Shown here: positions 9,125 through 18,006 of the stretch, piece after piece
How positions within the stretch are numbered: position 1 is the first letter of the stretch
Layout of the letters: the number at the start of each line of letters is the position of its first letter
NCBI GenBank assembly: GCA_045649685.1
Contig: JAZRQJ010000012.1
Span: 22,095-86,094, forward strand
DNA length: 64,000 bases
Reading direction: 5' to 3'
From: RUG12519 sp045649685
GTDB taxonomy: Bacteria > Bacillota > Clostridia > Oscillospirales > Ruminococcaceae
Notes under the pieces: model-generated
Database searches by the model: none
The model's input: the letters and a program-made list of their open reading frames with translations, nothing else
Told to the model about the DNA's origin: nothing
Translations under genes and position numbers: made by a program

Positions 9125-9376
9125 TTAATCTGAGCTCCTCTTATTTTTTCGACAGTTTTTAGTAGGCAAAACCGGATCATATCCCCCTTTAAAAAGTGGA
9201 TTACATCTTAAAAATCTCAAAAAACCTAACCAAACTCCCTTAACAGGACCATATATTTCTATAGCATCCAAAGTATATCTAGAACAAGTGGGATAATATC
9301 TACATCTAGCAGGAAAAGCCGGTGATATGTTTTTCATATAAAACTTTATCAAAAACACAAATATTTTTTTGAGCAT
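9125..9376 (-). CDS. yidD: YidD membrane protein insertion efficiency factor
   Basis: Small membrane-associated helper of YidC. The family core CRYYPTCSRYTLDAI with its Cys residues is present, followed by GPVKGVWLGFLRFLRCNPLFKGGYDPV. I chose the ATG at 9376 (AAGGCGGTGG upstream); this gives MLKKIFVFLIKFYMKNISP, the usual amphipathic N-terminus, and 83 residues. An upstream in-frame start at 9409 would overlap the end of rnpA. It lies between rnpA and yidC, the standard order. Confidence 0.93.
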   Translation of the reverse strand: MLKKIFVFLIKFYMKNISPAFPARCRYYPTCSRYTLDAIEIYGPVKGVWLGFLRFLRCNPLFKGGYDPVLPTKNCRKNKRSSD

Positions 9377-9405
9377 AAAAACCACCGCCTTCCAAAACAA
9401 CAAAA

Positions 9406-9741
9406 TCACTTTTTCCTTAAAAAATTTATATTCTTTTTAAGTTCTCTGTAAACTTTTGCTGTTTTTACTTTAGCACAAGGTTGCTTTGCAACCACAACTA
9501 TATCAAACCCTCTAAAATCTTCTTCTGTTTCCAATTCTGAATAAGCAGCTTTAATAATTCTGCGAACTCTATTTCTAACAACAGCATTACCAACTTTTTT
9601 GCTTACTGTTATTCCCAATCGAGCTTTTTTTAATCGGTTCTTAATCAAATAAACAACAATTAAAAAACCATTTTTATATTTTGCTCTGTAATAAATTCTT
9701 CTAAAATCGGTATTTCTACTAATAGATACTGTATATATCAT
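9406..9741 (-). CDS. rnpA: Ribonuclease P protein component
   Basis: Protein subunit of RNase P, which assists the catalytic RNA in 5' maturation of tRNA. The RNR signature is present as NAVVRNRVRRIIKAAY, with LGITVSKKVG just before it and DIVVVAKQPCA after. The ATG at 9741 has AAAGGA seven bases upstream and gives a 111-residue protein of normal length; the 22 extra residues in the longer frame are not conserved in type. It lies 159 bp after rpmH; that gap contains nothing recognised. Confidence 0.94.
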   Translation of the reverse strand: MIYTVSISRNTDFRRIYYRAKYKNGFLIVVYLIKNRLKKARLGITVSKKVGNAVVRNRVRRIIKAAYSELETEEDFRGFDIVVVAKQPCAKVKTAKVYRELKKNINFLRKK

Positions 9742-9900
9742 ACTTTTCCTTTTTAATAATATATTCATTCTAAAATTAACTGATGATAAATGAAAAAATG
9801 ACCACATTAAAACAAAAATGTAGCCATAATATTTTTCTTATATATAAGCTAAAAATCACAGCCAACACAAAATCAAAAAACAAAAATATTTGCTCTTTGA

Positions 9901-10035
9901 TTAATATGAAAGCCTTTTTCTACCTTTTAAACGACGTCTCGCCAAAACTTTGCGTCCGTTTCTAGTAGACATTCTTTTACGGAATCCATGAACTTTTGAT
10001 CTATGACGCTTTTTTGGTTGAAATGTTCTTTTCAT
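9901..10035 (-). CDS. rpmH: 50S ribosomal protein L34
   Basis: Small basic protein of the large ribosomal subunit. Translation gives 44 residues: it begins MKRTFQPKKRHRSKVHGFR, continues with RMSTRNGRKVLARRRLKGR and ends LSY, matching L34 along its full length. The ribosome binding site GGGAGG is about ten bases upstream. It is first gene of the leftward operon rpmH-rnpA-yidD-yidC-jag and is preceded by a near-consensus promoter at 10165-10194. Confidence 0.97.
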   Translation of the reverse strand: MKRTFQPKKRHRSKVHGFRKRMSTRNGRKVLARRRLKGRKRLSY

Positions 10036-10164
10036 AGCAGCGTAGCCTCCCTTCACCCAGCAAAAATAAAAAACAAAACCACAAAAACACTATTAATATC
10101 ACAAAAATAATATGTAAGATGCAGTTTTAAAATAACAAAATAACATCACATTACTCAGGTTATA

Positions 10165-10194
10165 ATTATATAATACTTTAATATACATTGTCAA
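10165..10194 (-). promoter_or_regulatory. Housekeeping promoter of the rpmH operon
   Basis: On the minus strand a perfect TTGACA (10194-10189) is followed after 18 bases by a perfect TATAAT (10170-10165). The leader to the rpmH ATG is about 120 nt. This is one of the strongest sigma-A-type matches in the window. Confidence 0.88.
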
Positions 10195-10248
10195 GTTTTT
10201 TATTTAAACACATACTACCAAACCATATAAACACCGTGTATATTCAGC

Positions 10249-10279
10249 ATAAATAAAAAACAACATGTTTTTTATTTAT
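10249..10279. repeat. AT-rich perfect hairpin between divergent promoters
   Basis: ATAAATAAAAAACA and its exact complement flank a three-base loop (ACA), giving a 14-bp stem. It lies upstream of both divergent promoters, so it terminates neither of them. It could be a regulator-binding dyad or a relic terminator from before the arg block was placed here. Confidence 0.5.
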
Positions 10280-10364
10280 TGAAATTTTCTCCCTTTATAT
10301 TTTATTTGATTTTTCTGATATATTTAGCAAAAAATATATACCCAACACTAAATGCACGATTTTA

Positions 10365-10393
10365 TTGACACAACAGTTATAAAGGTGTATAAT
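10365..10393 (+). promoter_or_regulatory. Housekeeping promoter of argG-argH
   Basis: Perfect TTGACA (10365-10370), 17-base spacer and perfect TATAAT (10388-10393), giving a leader of roughly 90 nt to argG. No clear ARG box (ArgR operator) was recognised around it. Confidence 0.9.
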
Positions 10394-10489
10394 TTTTAGT
10401 TAATATATATGATGAAACCCAATAAAACAAAGTATCCACAATCATTATATTTATAATTTTATAAAATATTAAAAACGGAGGAATTTACA

Positions 10490-11719
10490 ATGACAAAAGA
10501 GATAAAAAAGGTAGTCCTTGCATATTCGGGAGGACTTGACACATCCGTCATTATCTCGTGGCTTAAAGAAAACTACAACAACTGTGAAGTTATTGCTGTT
10601 TCTGGTGACGTAGGTCAGGGCACAGAGCTCGATGGACTTGAAGAAAAAGCTCTAAAAACAGGTGCTTCAAAACTTTATATTGAAGACCTTACAGAAGAAT
10701 TTATACAGGACTACATTTTTCCTACTGTACAAGCAGGTGCTGTTTATGAAAATCAATATCTTCTTGGCACATCCTTTGCAAGACCTATAATTGCAAAAAG
10801 AATAGCAGAAATTGCAATAAGAGAAGGTGCTGACGCAATCTGTCACGGCTGCACCGGAAAAGGCAACGATCAAGTTAGATTTGAGTTAGCTATTAAAGCT
10901 TTTGCACCAGATATGCAAATAATTGCTCCGTGGAGAATTTGGGACATCAGATCAAGAGAAGACGAAATAGACTATGCTGAATCACACAATATTCCTCTAA
11001 AAATAAGCAGAGAGACTAACTATTCTAAAGACAAAAACATTTGGCATCTTTCACACGAAGGACTAGATCTTGAAGATCCAGCAAATGAACCAAAATATGA
11101 AGATCCTAACTTTCTTGAAATGGGCGTGTCTCCTATAATGGCTCCAGACAAGCCAACTTGTCTTACAATCCACTTTGAAAAAGGAATTCCAACCGCTATT
11201 GATGGCGTAACTATGACCGGAAAGCAACTTGTTGAAAAACTTAATAAACTAGGCGGTGCAAACGGAATAGGAATTATAGATCTTGTAGAAAACAGACTTG
11301 TTGGAATGAAATCGAGAGGTGTTTATGAAACTCCCGGCGGAACTATTATTTATAAGGCACATGAAATACTTGAAACTATAACGCTTGATAAAGAAACAGC
11401 TAGAGTTAAACAATATCTTAGCATAAAGTTTGCTGACATAGTTTACAACGGTCAGTGGTTCACACCTTTGCGTGAAGCTATGAGCGCATTCTTTACCGAA
11501 ACACAAAAAACGGTAACAGGTGACGTTAAACTTAAACTATATAAAGGTAACATAATCAACGCTGGCGTTACTTCACCTTATACATTATATGACGAAGAAG
11601 TTGCTACTTTTGATGAAGATAACGTATATAATCAGGCTGATTCAGCAGGATTTATCAATTTGTTTGGTCTTCCAATCCAAGTAAAAGCAAAATTAGATCA
11701 AAAAAGAAAAAGCAATTAA
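10490..11719 (+). CDS. argG: Argininosuccinate synthase
   Basis: Condenses citrulline and aspartate with ATP to argininosuccinate, the seventh step of arginine synthesis. The N-terminal ATP pyrophosphatase P-loop reads AYSGGLDTSVII; TGKGNDQVRFE and SREDEIDYAE are further family signatures. The 409 residues are normal length. GGAGG precedes the ATG by nine bases. argH follows 95 bp downstream in the same orientation, so the two last steps of the pathway are made together. Confidence 0.97.
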   Translation: MTKEIKKVVLAYSGGLDTSVIISWLKENYNNCEVIAVSGDVGQGTELDGLEEKALKTGASKLYIEDLTEEFIQDYIFPTVQAGAVYENQYLLGTSFARPIIAKRIAEIAIREGADAICHGCTGKGNDQVRFELAIKAFAPDMQIIAPWRIWDIRSREDEIDYAESHNIPLKISRETNYSKDKNIWHLSHEGLDLEDPANEPKYEDPNFLEMGVSPIMAPDKPTCLTIHFEKGIPTAIDGVTMTGKQLVEKLNKLGGANGIGIIDLVENRLVGMKSRGVYETPGGTIIYKAHEILETITLDKETARVKQYLSIKFADIVYNGQWFTPLREAMSAFFTETQKTVTGDVKLKLYKGNIINAGVTSPYTLYDEEVATFDEDNVYNQADSAGFINLFGLPIQVKAKLDQKRKSN

Positions 11720-11814
11720 ATTACCTTTCAAATTTTAATCATAGACTGCACTAAAATAGGGATATAAATTCTTGGTCCATATCCTTAATTATAAAAGCAA
11801 AGGTGGATATACAA

Positions 11815-13200
11815 ATGAGCCAAAAAATGTGGGCAGGCAGATTCACAAAAGAGATTGATGAAAGAGTGAACGATTTTAACTCATCAATAAAATTTGACGC
11901 AAGAATGTACAAACAAGATATAACAGGTTCAATAGCACACGCTACAATGCTTGGTGAATGCGGCATTATTGAAAAAACCGAAAGCGAAAATATTGTTAAA
12001 GGCCTAAACGGAATATTAGACGACATAGAAAGTGGCAAACTAACATTTGATCCTAATGCAGAAGACATTCACATGTTTGTTGAAGCCGAATTAACAAAAA
12101 GACTTGGCAACACAGGTAAAAGATTACATACCGCAAGATCGAGAAACGATCAGGTGGCTCTCGACATTAGAATGACTTTAAAAGATGAAACAAATGAAAT
12201 TATGGCGTTGCTAAAAAAATTAACTCAAACGGTAACTAACATAGCAAAAAAACATACTAATACAGTAATGCCTAGCTACACACATTTGCAAAGAGCACAG
12301 CCTATAACTTTTGCACACCACCTTATGTCTTACGCTAACATGTTTTTGAGAGATTTAGACAGACTAAAAAATGCTTATGATAGAACTGACAAAATGCCAC
12401 TAGGTAGTTGTGCTTTGGCAGGAACAACCTATCCTATAGATAGACAAAAAGTATGCAAACTTCTTGGCTTTTCAGAAACAACTCAAAACTCTCTAGATGG
12501 AGTTTCTGACAGAGATTTTTGCATTGAGCTTTGTTCAGCACTATCAATACTTATGATGCATCTTTCAAGATTTTCAGAAGAAATCATTCTTTGGTGTTCA
12601 TGGGAATTTAAATTTGTTGAGCTAGACGATGCTTATGCAACAGGTTCATCAATTATGCCACAAAAAAAGAACCCAGATGTTACAGAGTTAATCAGAGGAA
12701 AAACTGGAAGAGTCTACGGAGATCTTATGACATTACTAACGATGATGAAAGGAACTCCACTTGCGTATAATAAAGATATGCAAGAAGATAAAGAAGCTGT
12801 ATTTGATGCAATTGACACGGTAAAGCTTTGTCTTATAACTTTTGACCCTATGCTTGAAACAATGAAAGTTTCTAAAGAAAACATGAGAGCTGCTGCAGCA
12901 AAAGGGTTTATTAATGCAACAGACTGCGCAGATTATCTAGTTAAAAAAGGCATGCCTTTTAGAGATGCATACAAAATAACTGGCACATTAGTACACACTT
13001 GCATAGAAAAAGGATGCACACTAGAAACACTTTCCCTCGAAGAATATAGAAAACTAAGTGATATGTTTGATACAGATATTTATGATCACATAAGCCTTGA
13101 TGCCTGCGTTATGCAAAGAAGAAGCGAAGGTGGCCCAGCGCCAGACTGTGTAAAAAAACAAATAGACTATATTGAAAAAAACATTAAAAATATTTGCTAA
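11815..13200 (+). CDS. argH: Argininosuccinate lyase
   Basis: Splits argininosuccinate to arginine and fumarate. The fumarase/aspartase superfamily signature GSSIMPQKKNPD holds the catalytic Ser loop (around residue 280). Other landmarks are MWAGRF near the start, AEDIHMFVE, and TARSRNDQVALD. The ATG at 11815 follows AAAGGTGG by eight bases; a GTG four codons earlier lies inside that site. 461 residues, full length. Confidence 0.97.
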   Translation: MSQKMWAGRFTKEIDERVNDFNSSIKFDARMYKQDITGSIAHATMLGECGIIEKTESENIVKGLNGILDDIESGKLTFDPNAEDIHMFVEAELTKRLGNTGKRLHTARSRNDQVALDIRMTLKDETNEIMALLKKLTQTVTNIAKKHTNTVMPSYTHLQRAQPITFAHHLMSYANMFLRDLDRLKNAYDRTDKMPLGSCALAGTTYPIDRQKVCKLLGFSETTQNSLDGVSDRDFCIELCSALSILMMHLSRFSEEIILWCSWEFKFVELDDAYATGSSIMPQKKNPDVTELIRGKTGRVYGDLMTLLTMMKGTPLAYNKDMQEDKEAVFDAIDTVKLCLITFDPMLETMKVSKENMRAAAAKGFINATDCADYLVKKGMPFRDAYKITGTLVHTCIEKGCTLETLSLEEYRKLSDMFDTDIYDHISLDACVMQRRSEGGPAPDCVKKQIDYIEKNIKNIC

Positions 13201-13406
13201 ACAAAAATATATTTTCATTATTAACTTTTTAATAATTATAGAATTTATATCAACTTCTCCTATTATCATATTTAATTTTACCACTATAAGAATGAAATGG
13301 TTTAGCTAATATTCTTAACGGTTATATATTTAAAAATAAGGATTTTATTAAAATATTAAAAAGCAGAATTATAACAAATATCCTTGAAATTTAGGAGAAA
13401 AACAAA

Positions 13407-14354
13407 ATGAAAACCAAAGTTTTTATTGATGGAAAAGAAGGTACAACAGGCCTTAAAATATTTGAACGATTTAAAAAACGTGATGATTTAAATATACTCA
13501 CTATAGATGATGACAAACGAAAAAACAGCGCTGAAAGAGCTAAACTCATAAATGGTTCAGACATAACGTTTCTTTGTCTGCCAGATAATGCAGCAATAGA
13601 AGCAGTTAGTCTTTGCAACAACCCCAGTGTAAGAATAATAGATGCTTCAACAGCTCACAGAACATCTACAGACTGGGATTATGGTTTTCCAGAGCTGAGC
13701 GACAAACACAGAGAGAACATCAGAAAATCAAAACGAGTTGCTGTTCCAGGATGTTATGCCAGCGGCTTTATATCTCTCTGCTATCCCTTGATTAAAGCAG
13801 GAGTTCTTCCAAAAGACTACCCTATTACCTGCCACGCAGTATCTGGATACAGTGGCGGAGGAAAAAAAATGATAGCCACCATAGAAAGTGATAATAAAAC
13901 GCAAGAGATGTTCTCTCCAAGACAATATGCTCTTGGTCAAAAACACAAACATCTTCCCGAAATGCAAAAAATATGTTCACTAAAATATCCACCTATGTTC
14001 AACCCTATAGTTGACGATTATTTTGCGGGAATGGTTGTTACCCTCCCCCTTTTGAGCAGACATTTAATTAAAAAGTGTTCTCCTAAAGACATTCATCATA
14101 TAATGAGCGAACACTATGAAAAACAGCACTTTGTTAAAGTAATGGAATTGGGTGGAACAGAAACTCTGCCAGACGGATTTTTACCTGCCAATACCTTAGC
14201 AGGCACAAATAATATGCAAATATTCATTTGTGGAAACGACGATCAGATTCTTCTTTGTTCACGTTTTGATAATCTGGGCAAAGGAGCAAGCGGTGCAGCA
14301 ATCCAATGCATGAATATAATGCTAGGAATAAATGAAACAACAGGCCTTGAATAA
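13407..14354 (+). CDS. argC: N-acetyl-gamma-glutamyl-phosphate reductase, short form
   Basis: NADPH-dependent third step of arginine synthesis. The N-terminal VFIDGKEGTTGLKIFER and catalytic-Cys motif PGCYASGF identify it. The 315-residue length and the GKEGTTGL nucleotide-binding loop fit the short (type 2) ArgC group rather than the ~345-residue form common in Bacillus. TAGGAG lies upstream of the ATG. It is separated from argH by a 206-bp AT-rich gap in which I see no clear promoter, and from the next arg gene (argJ) by the whole glycan cluster. Confidence 0.94.
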   Translation: MKTKVFIDGKEGTTGLKIFERFKKRDDLNILTIDDDKRKNSAERAKLINGSDITFLCLPDNAAIEAVSLCNNPSVRIIDASTAHRTSTDWDYGFPELSDKHRENIRKSKRVAVPGCYASGFISLCYPLIKAGVLPKDYPITCHAVSGYSGGGKKMIATIESDNKTQEMFSPRQYALGQKHKHLPEMQKICSLKYPPMFNPIVDDYFAGMVVTLPLLSRHLIKKCSPKDIHHIMSEHYEKQHFVKVMELGGTETLPDGFLPANTLAGTNNMQIFICGNDDQILLCSRFDNLGKGASGAAIQCMNIMLGINETTGLE

Positions 14355-14444
14355 AATTAAAGCTTGTTTTAATATTGTTAATTTGTATCTGAAATACGAA
14401 TTGCCCAATCCAATCAGTAGTCTCCAAAACACTTGAAAATTCAG

Positions 14445-14474
14445 TTGACATACATGTATCAATACTTTTATAAT
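14445..14474 (+). promoter_or_regulatory. Promoter of the glycan cluster
   Basis: TTGACA (14445-14450), 18-base spacer, TATAAT (14469-14474), about 60 bases upstream of the first glycan gene. It shows that the cluster has its own transcription start rather than depending on argC. Confidence 0.85.
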
Positions 14475-14534
14475 GTTAGATGTGTATGTCTTTTGATTTT
14501 TAAATTAAAAATTTGTTTGGGAGGAAAGTTAGAA

Positions 14535-16331
14535 TTGAAAAATGTGATATGTTTTTTTAAAAAAAGATATGAATTAATCATACCCATTTTACATTTTATT
14601 ATTACCTTCATATGGCAAGGAAAAATATTTGTTGGTTTTGGAAATTGGGATTATTTTTCTACAATCGTTAGAGATGAAAATGTTATTTCAAACACAGATG
14701 AACTGCATCTTGTATATTTGCTGTCGAGAATATTCTGTTTTGTGATTATATTTAGCTTTTGGAAGATTGTATTTTTTGTGATGAAAAAAAAAGCATCTCG
14801 TAGCGATATAATTATATTAGGAAGCATTTTGGTTATAGTTTTGCTGGTTGGACTGATTCTATATCCAACTTTTTCTGGAATAGATTTAGATAATTACACT
14901 AACTATTTAATGGCTAGACGATTTCAACCAACATATTGGCAAAGTATATATACTGGTGCCCTATATGGCGGTTGTCTTATGGTTATTCCTCACCCTATCG
15001 CAATTTTTATAGTTCAATGGATTTTCTTCTGGTCAGTAATCAGTTATATTTATATAAACATGGGAAATTTGATTACAAATAGTTCCTGGAAATATTTTTC
15101 TTTATTGCTATTTTTACTTCCAGAATCATATTACCTAGCATTTAATGCTTATAGAAATAATTTTTACACTATTTTGATTTTATTATATATTTCTAACCTT
15201 TATTTTTGCTTTAAAAACAAAGTTAACAAAATTAGTATAAAAAATATAATTAAGTTTTCAGCACTTACTGCTTTTGTAATGGTGTGGAGAAGTGAAGGAA
15301 TATTAATAGGGTTGAGTGGTGTTGTTGTATACTTAATTCTGATTTTTAAATCGATAAAGCCAAAACTGAACAAAAAAAATTTCAAATCTATTACATTGTT
15401 GATTTTAAGCGTTTGTGTTTTATTTAATACTTTTAATCAGATTCAAGCTATAGGTGCAAAAAAATATTATGGAAAAGACTATATGATATTAAATACAATA
15501 CCTGTTCTTCGCAGTCTTTTTAATAACCCTAATCTTAATATATCGTATGAAGGTGCAAAAGAAGACTTAGGTGCTATAGATGCGATTGTTCCTGTAAAAG
15601 TATTAAGAGAATATGGTACATATGGAATGTATGCTTATAGAAGCTTTAACTGGACCAATGGTAGACAGGATTTTAATCAATCACTTGCTACCGATGAACA
15701 AGCAAATGCATACATGAGTGCATATTTTCGCATTATATTACATAACTTATCTTCCTATTTAAACGTTCAGATAAAAACCTTCTATGAAGCACTTCAATTA
15801 CCCCATACCCGAAGTACATATTCATACAATGCATCAATTGAAACACCAGATATCTTCAATTCATATTCATATAACAGTGAACAACTTAAAAACATCAAAA
15901 CGTTTGAATACACTCTATATATGGATGGTTTCAAAGAAGTAGAACAAACATGGAAAACCACTTCTTGGGAACACAATAAAATAAGAAATACGTTAATGCC
16001 AATTTTAAATGAAGTTATAGGTATTTGGCGAGACTTTATATCTAATTCTGGATTAAATATTATATTACATATAATATCTTTAATTATGATGGTACTCTTA
16101 TTTATTAAAGAATTACTAGACGTAATAAATAAAAAAAAGCAACTAAAAAATTCATTTGCATTTATCTGTGCTTTCCTGACAATATTAGGGGAATGTGCAT
16201 TAATACTTTTATTTATGCCTGAAAATAGATCTGCATATTTATACCCCGTGCTATATGCTAGTTATTTAATGACATATATATATTTCACCGAACTGTTTCG
16301 TATAAAAAAAACATGTAAAGGAAAATTATAA
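14535..16331 (+). CDS. Polytopic membrane protein of the glycan cluster
   Basis: About 600 residues with at least ten hydrophobic segments, a loop of some 150 polar residues in the second half, and two more membrane segments at the end. This layout resembles GT-C-fold glycosyltransferases or polymerase-like proteins found in surface-glycan clusters of clostridia; I think it resembles the DUF6020 group but cannot confirm it. The preferred start is the TTG at 14535, ten bases after GGGAGG; the longer frame from 14433 overlaps the promoter and is rejected. Its stop overlaps the start of the next gene by one base. First gene of the cluster. Confidence 0.7.
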   Translation: MKNVICFFKKRYELIIPILHFIITFIWQGKIFVGFGNWDYFSTIVRDENVISNTDELHLVYLLSRIFCFVIIFSFWKIVFFVMKKKASRSDIIILGSILVIVLLVGLILYPTFSGIDLDNYTNYLMARRFQPTYWQSIYTGALYGGCLMVIPHPIAIFIVQWIFFWSVISYIYINMGNLITNSSWKYFSLLLFLLPESYYLAFNAYRNNFYTILILLYISNLYFCFKNKVNKISIKNIIKFSALTAFVMVWRSEGILIGLSGVVVYLILIFKSIKPKLNKKNFKSITLLILSVCVLFNTFNQIQAIGAKKYYGKDYMILNTIPVLRSLFNNPNLNISYEGAKEDLGAIDAIVPVKVLREYGTYGMYAYRSFNWTNGRQDFNQSLATDEQANAYMSAYFRIILHNLSSYLNVQIKTFYEALQLPHTRSTYSYNASIETPDIFNSYSYNSEQLKNIKTFEYTLYMDGFKEVEQTWKTTSWEHNKIRNTLMPILNEVIGIWRDFISNSGLNIILHIISLIMMVLLFIKELLDVINKKKQLKNSFAFICAFLTILGECALILLFMPENRSAYLYPVLYASYLMTYIYFTELFRIKKTCKGKL

Positions 16332-17125
16332 TGAAAATTTTACTTTTTATACCTATGTACAATTGTGAAAAACAGATAGTAAGAGTGCTTAAACAGCTTA
16401 CAGACGAAGTATGTTCTTTCTTGTCTGAAGTAATTATTGTAAATAATAGAAGCACAGACAATGGAGAAAATGCAGTAATTAATTATTTAAAGGAAAATAA
16501 CCTTCCTTTAAAAGTAAGTCTTTTAAGAAACAATGAAAATTATGGACTTGGAGGCTCGCATAAAGTAGCATTCCAATATGCCATAAAAAATGAATTTGAC
16601 TACGTCATTGTTCTTCATGGAGATGATCAAGGAGATATTTCCAATCTCCTTCCATATTTAAAAAGTGGATTATACAAAAAATACGATTGTTTTCTGGGTG
16701 CAAGATTTATGAAAAAATCTAAACTTCAGGGATATTCTAAATTTAGAACATTTGGAAATAATGTGTATGATTTCTTATTTTCCATGGTATGTGGTTACAA
16801 GGTATATGATCTTGGTTCAGGTCTCAACATGTATAAAACAGAAATATTAAAAGATAATTTCTATATTAAATATAAGGACAATCTTATCTTTAATTATTGT
16901 ATGGTTATGGGATCTGCTTATTACAAACACAAAGTTCGTTTTTTTCCCATAATATGGAGAGAAGATGACCAAGTATCTAATGTAAAAATGGTTAATCAGG
17001 CAATTACCGTATTGAAACTACTGGGAAGTTTTATGTTAAATCGAAAAAAATTTATTAAAGATGAACACCGTGATAAAATTATAAAGGAATATTCAGCACA
17101 AGTTATTTATCAAAATAAAATATAG
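16331..17125 (+). CDS. Family 2 glycosyltransferase
   Basis: GT-A fold transferase that probably moves a sugar from a nucleotide or to a lipid carrier on the cytoplasmic face. Visible features: IPMYNCEKQIVRVL at the start, IIVNNRSTDNG and the acidic metal-binding stretch LHGDDQGD near residue 98, in the pattern of dolichol-phosphate-mannose-synthase-like enzymes. There is no C-terminal membrane segment. 264 residues. It shares one base with the upstream stop codon, so translation is coupled. The sugar specificity cannot be read from the sequence. Confidence 0.85.
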   Translation: MKILLFIPMYNCEKQIVRVLKQLTDEVCSFLSEVIIVNNRSTDNGENAVINYLKENNLPLKVSLLRNNENYGLGGSHKVAFQYAIKNEFDYVIVLHGDDQGDISNLLPYLKSGLYKKYDCFLGARFMKKSKLQGYSKFRTFGNNVYDFLFSMVCGYKVYDLGSGLNMYKTEILKDNFYIKYKDNLIFNYCMVMGSAYYKHKVRFFPIIWREDDQVSNVKMVNQAITVLKLLGSFMLNRKKFIKDEHRDKIIKEYSAQVIYQNKI

Positions 17126-17142
17126 GGATGTGAAAATTAATA

Positions 17143-18006
17143 ATGAAAGAAAAATATAGATATAATTTAATAAATCTCATTATTCTTTTGGCTTCCGCGT
17201 ATATTTTTATACAAGAATATAAATACATTGAAAATATATTTATAGATATGAATTTTATATATTGCATAATTCTAATTGTCTCTGTTATATTTATTCATAC
17301 TATAAAATCTATTAGACTTTATTTATTACTTTATGGTTCTAATATTTCTATAAATGAAAATTTAAAAATATATTGCAAAGTTGCCCCTATAACCGCTATA
17401 TTGCCATATAAACTTGGAGAATTTTTTAGAATATACTGCTACGGAAGACAAATAAAGAGCATATATAGAGGAATAATTATTATTTTGCTTGACCGTTTTA
17501 TGGATACTTTGGCTCTTGTAACAATGATATTTATTGTATCTATATTTAATGGCAATAATTTACCCCTATTGACGTATATATTAATAATATTTCTAATTAT
17601 TATGTTTGTTATATACTTTATATTTCCTGGAATATATAATTTTTGGAAAAAATTTCTGATGTCTTCAAAAGCAACTGAAAATAAAATTTCATTGCTCAAA
17701 ACAATACATGAAATCAAAAAAATCTACAATGAGGTATCTAGATTAATGAACGGCTGTGGTTTCATACTTTATGTTTTGTCATTGATAGCATGGGGAATAG
17801 AACTTGCAAGTCTTGCCTTAGTAAAATTTTCGTTACAGGGAAATTCCTTAACACACGATTTTTCATTATATTTATCCTCAGCACTTGGCACCAATGATTC
17901 TATAGAACTAAAACGTTTTGTTGTGGTAAGTATTTTAATCCTTATTGTTACTTACGTTGCACTTAAAATTCGTGATATTATAGCCAAAAGGAGAAAATAT
18001 TTATGA
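17143..18006 (+). CDS. Flippase-like membrane protein (lysylphosphatidylglycerol synthase TM family)
   Basis: 287 residues with seven or eight hydrophobic segments. The segment PYKLGEFFRIYCYGRQ, followed by a membrane helix ending at DRFMDTLAL, follows the pattern of the UPF0104/LPG-synthase transmembrane family, whose members act as flippases or unknown partners in glycan and lipid export. No soluble catalytic domain follows, so it is not a full MprF. It overlaps the next gene by four bases (ATGA). Role in moving a lipid-linked intermediate is inference from context. Confidence 0.75.
   Translation: MKEKYRYNLINLIILLASAYIFIQEYKYIENIFIDMNFIYCIILIVSVIFIHTIKSIRLYLLLYGSNISINENLKIYCKVAPITAILPYKLGEFFRIYCYGRQIKSIYRGIIIILLDRFMDTLALVTMIFIVSIFNGNNLPLLTYILIIFLIIMFVIYFIFPGIYNFWKKFLMSSKATENKISLLKTIHEIKKIYNEVSRLMNGCGFILYVLSLIAWGIELASLALVKFSLQGNSLTHDFSLYLSSALGTNDSIELKRFVVVSILILIVTYVALKIRDIIAKRRKYL

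Larger units (their letters stand above)
10036..10489. other. Divergent rpmH/argG intergenic region
   Basis: 454 bp between divergent genes. It contains the leftward rpmH promoter, an AT-rich hairpin (10249-10279) and the rightward argG promoter. In most Bacillota dnaA would follow here. A single near-canonical DnaA box (GTATCCACA, 10432-10440, 8 of 9) is present, but no cluster of boxes. Confidence 0.6.

Noticed and set aside
10432..10440. Near-canonical DnaA box GTATCCACA before argG as a relic second origin
   Set aside because: A single 8-of-9 match without neighbours or an AT-rich unwinding element beside it is not evidence for an origin.
14433..14534. N-terminal extension of the first glycan gene
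   Set aside because: It would start upstream of and run through the TTGACA/TATAAT promoter; the TTG after GGGAGG fits better.
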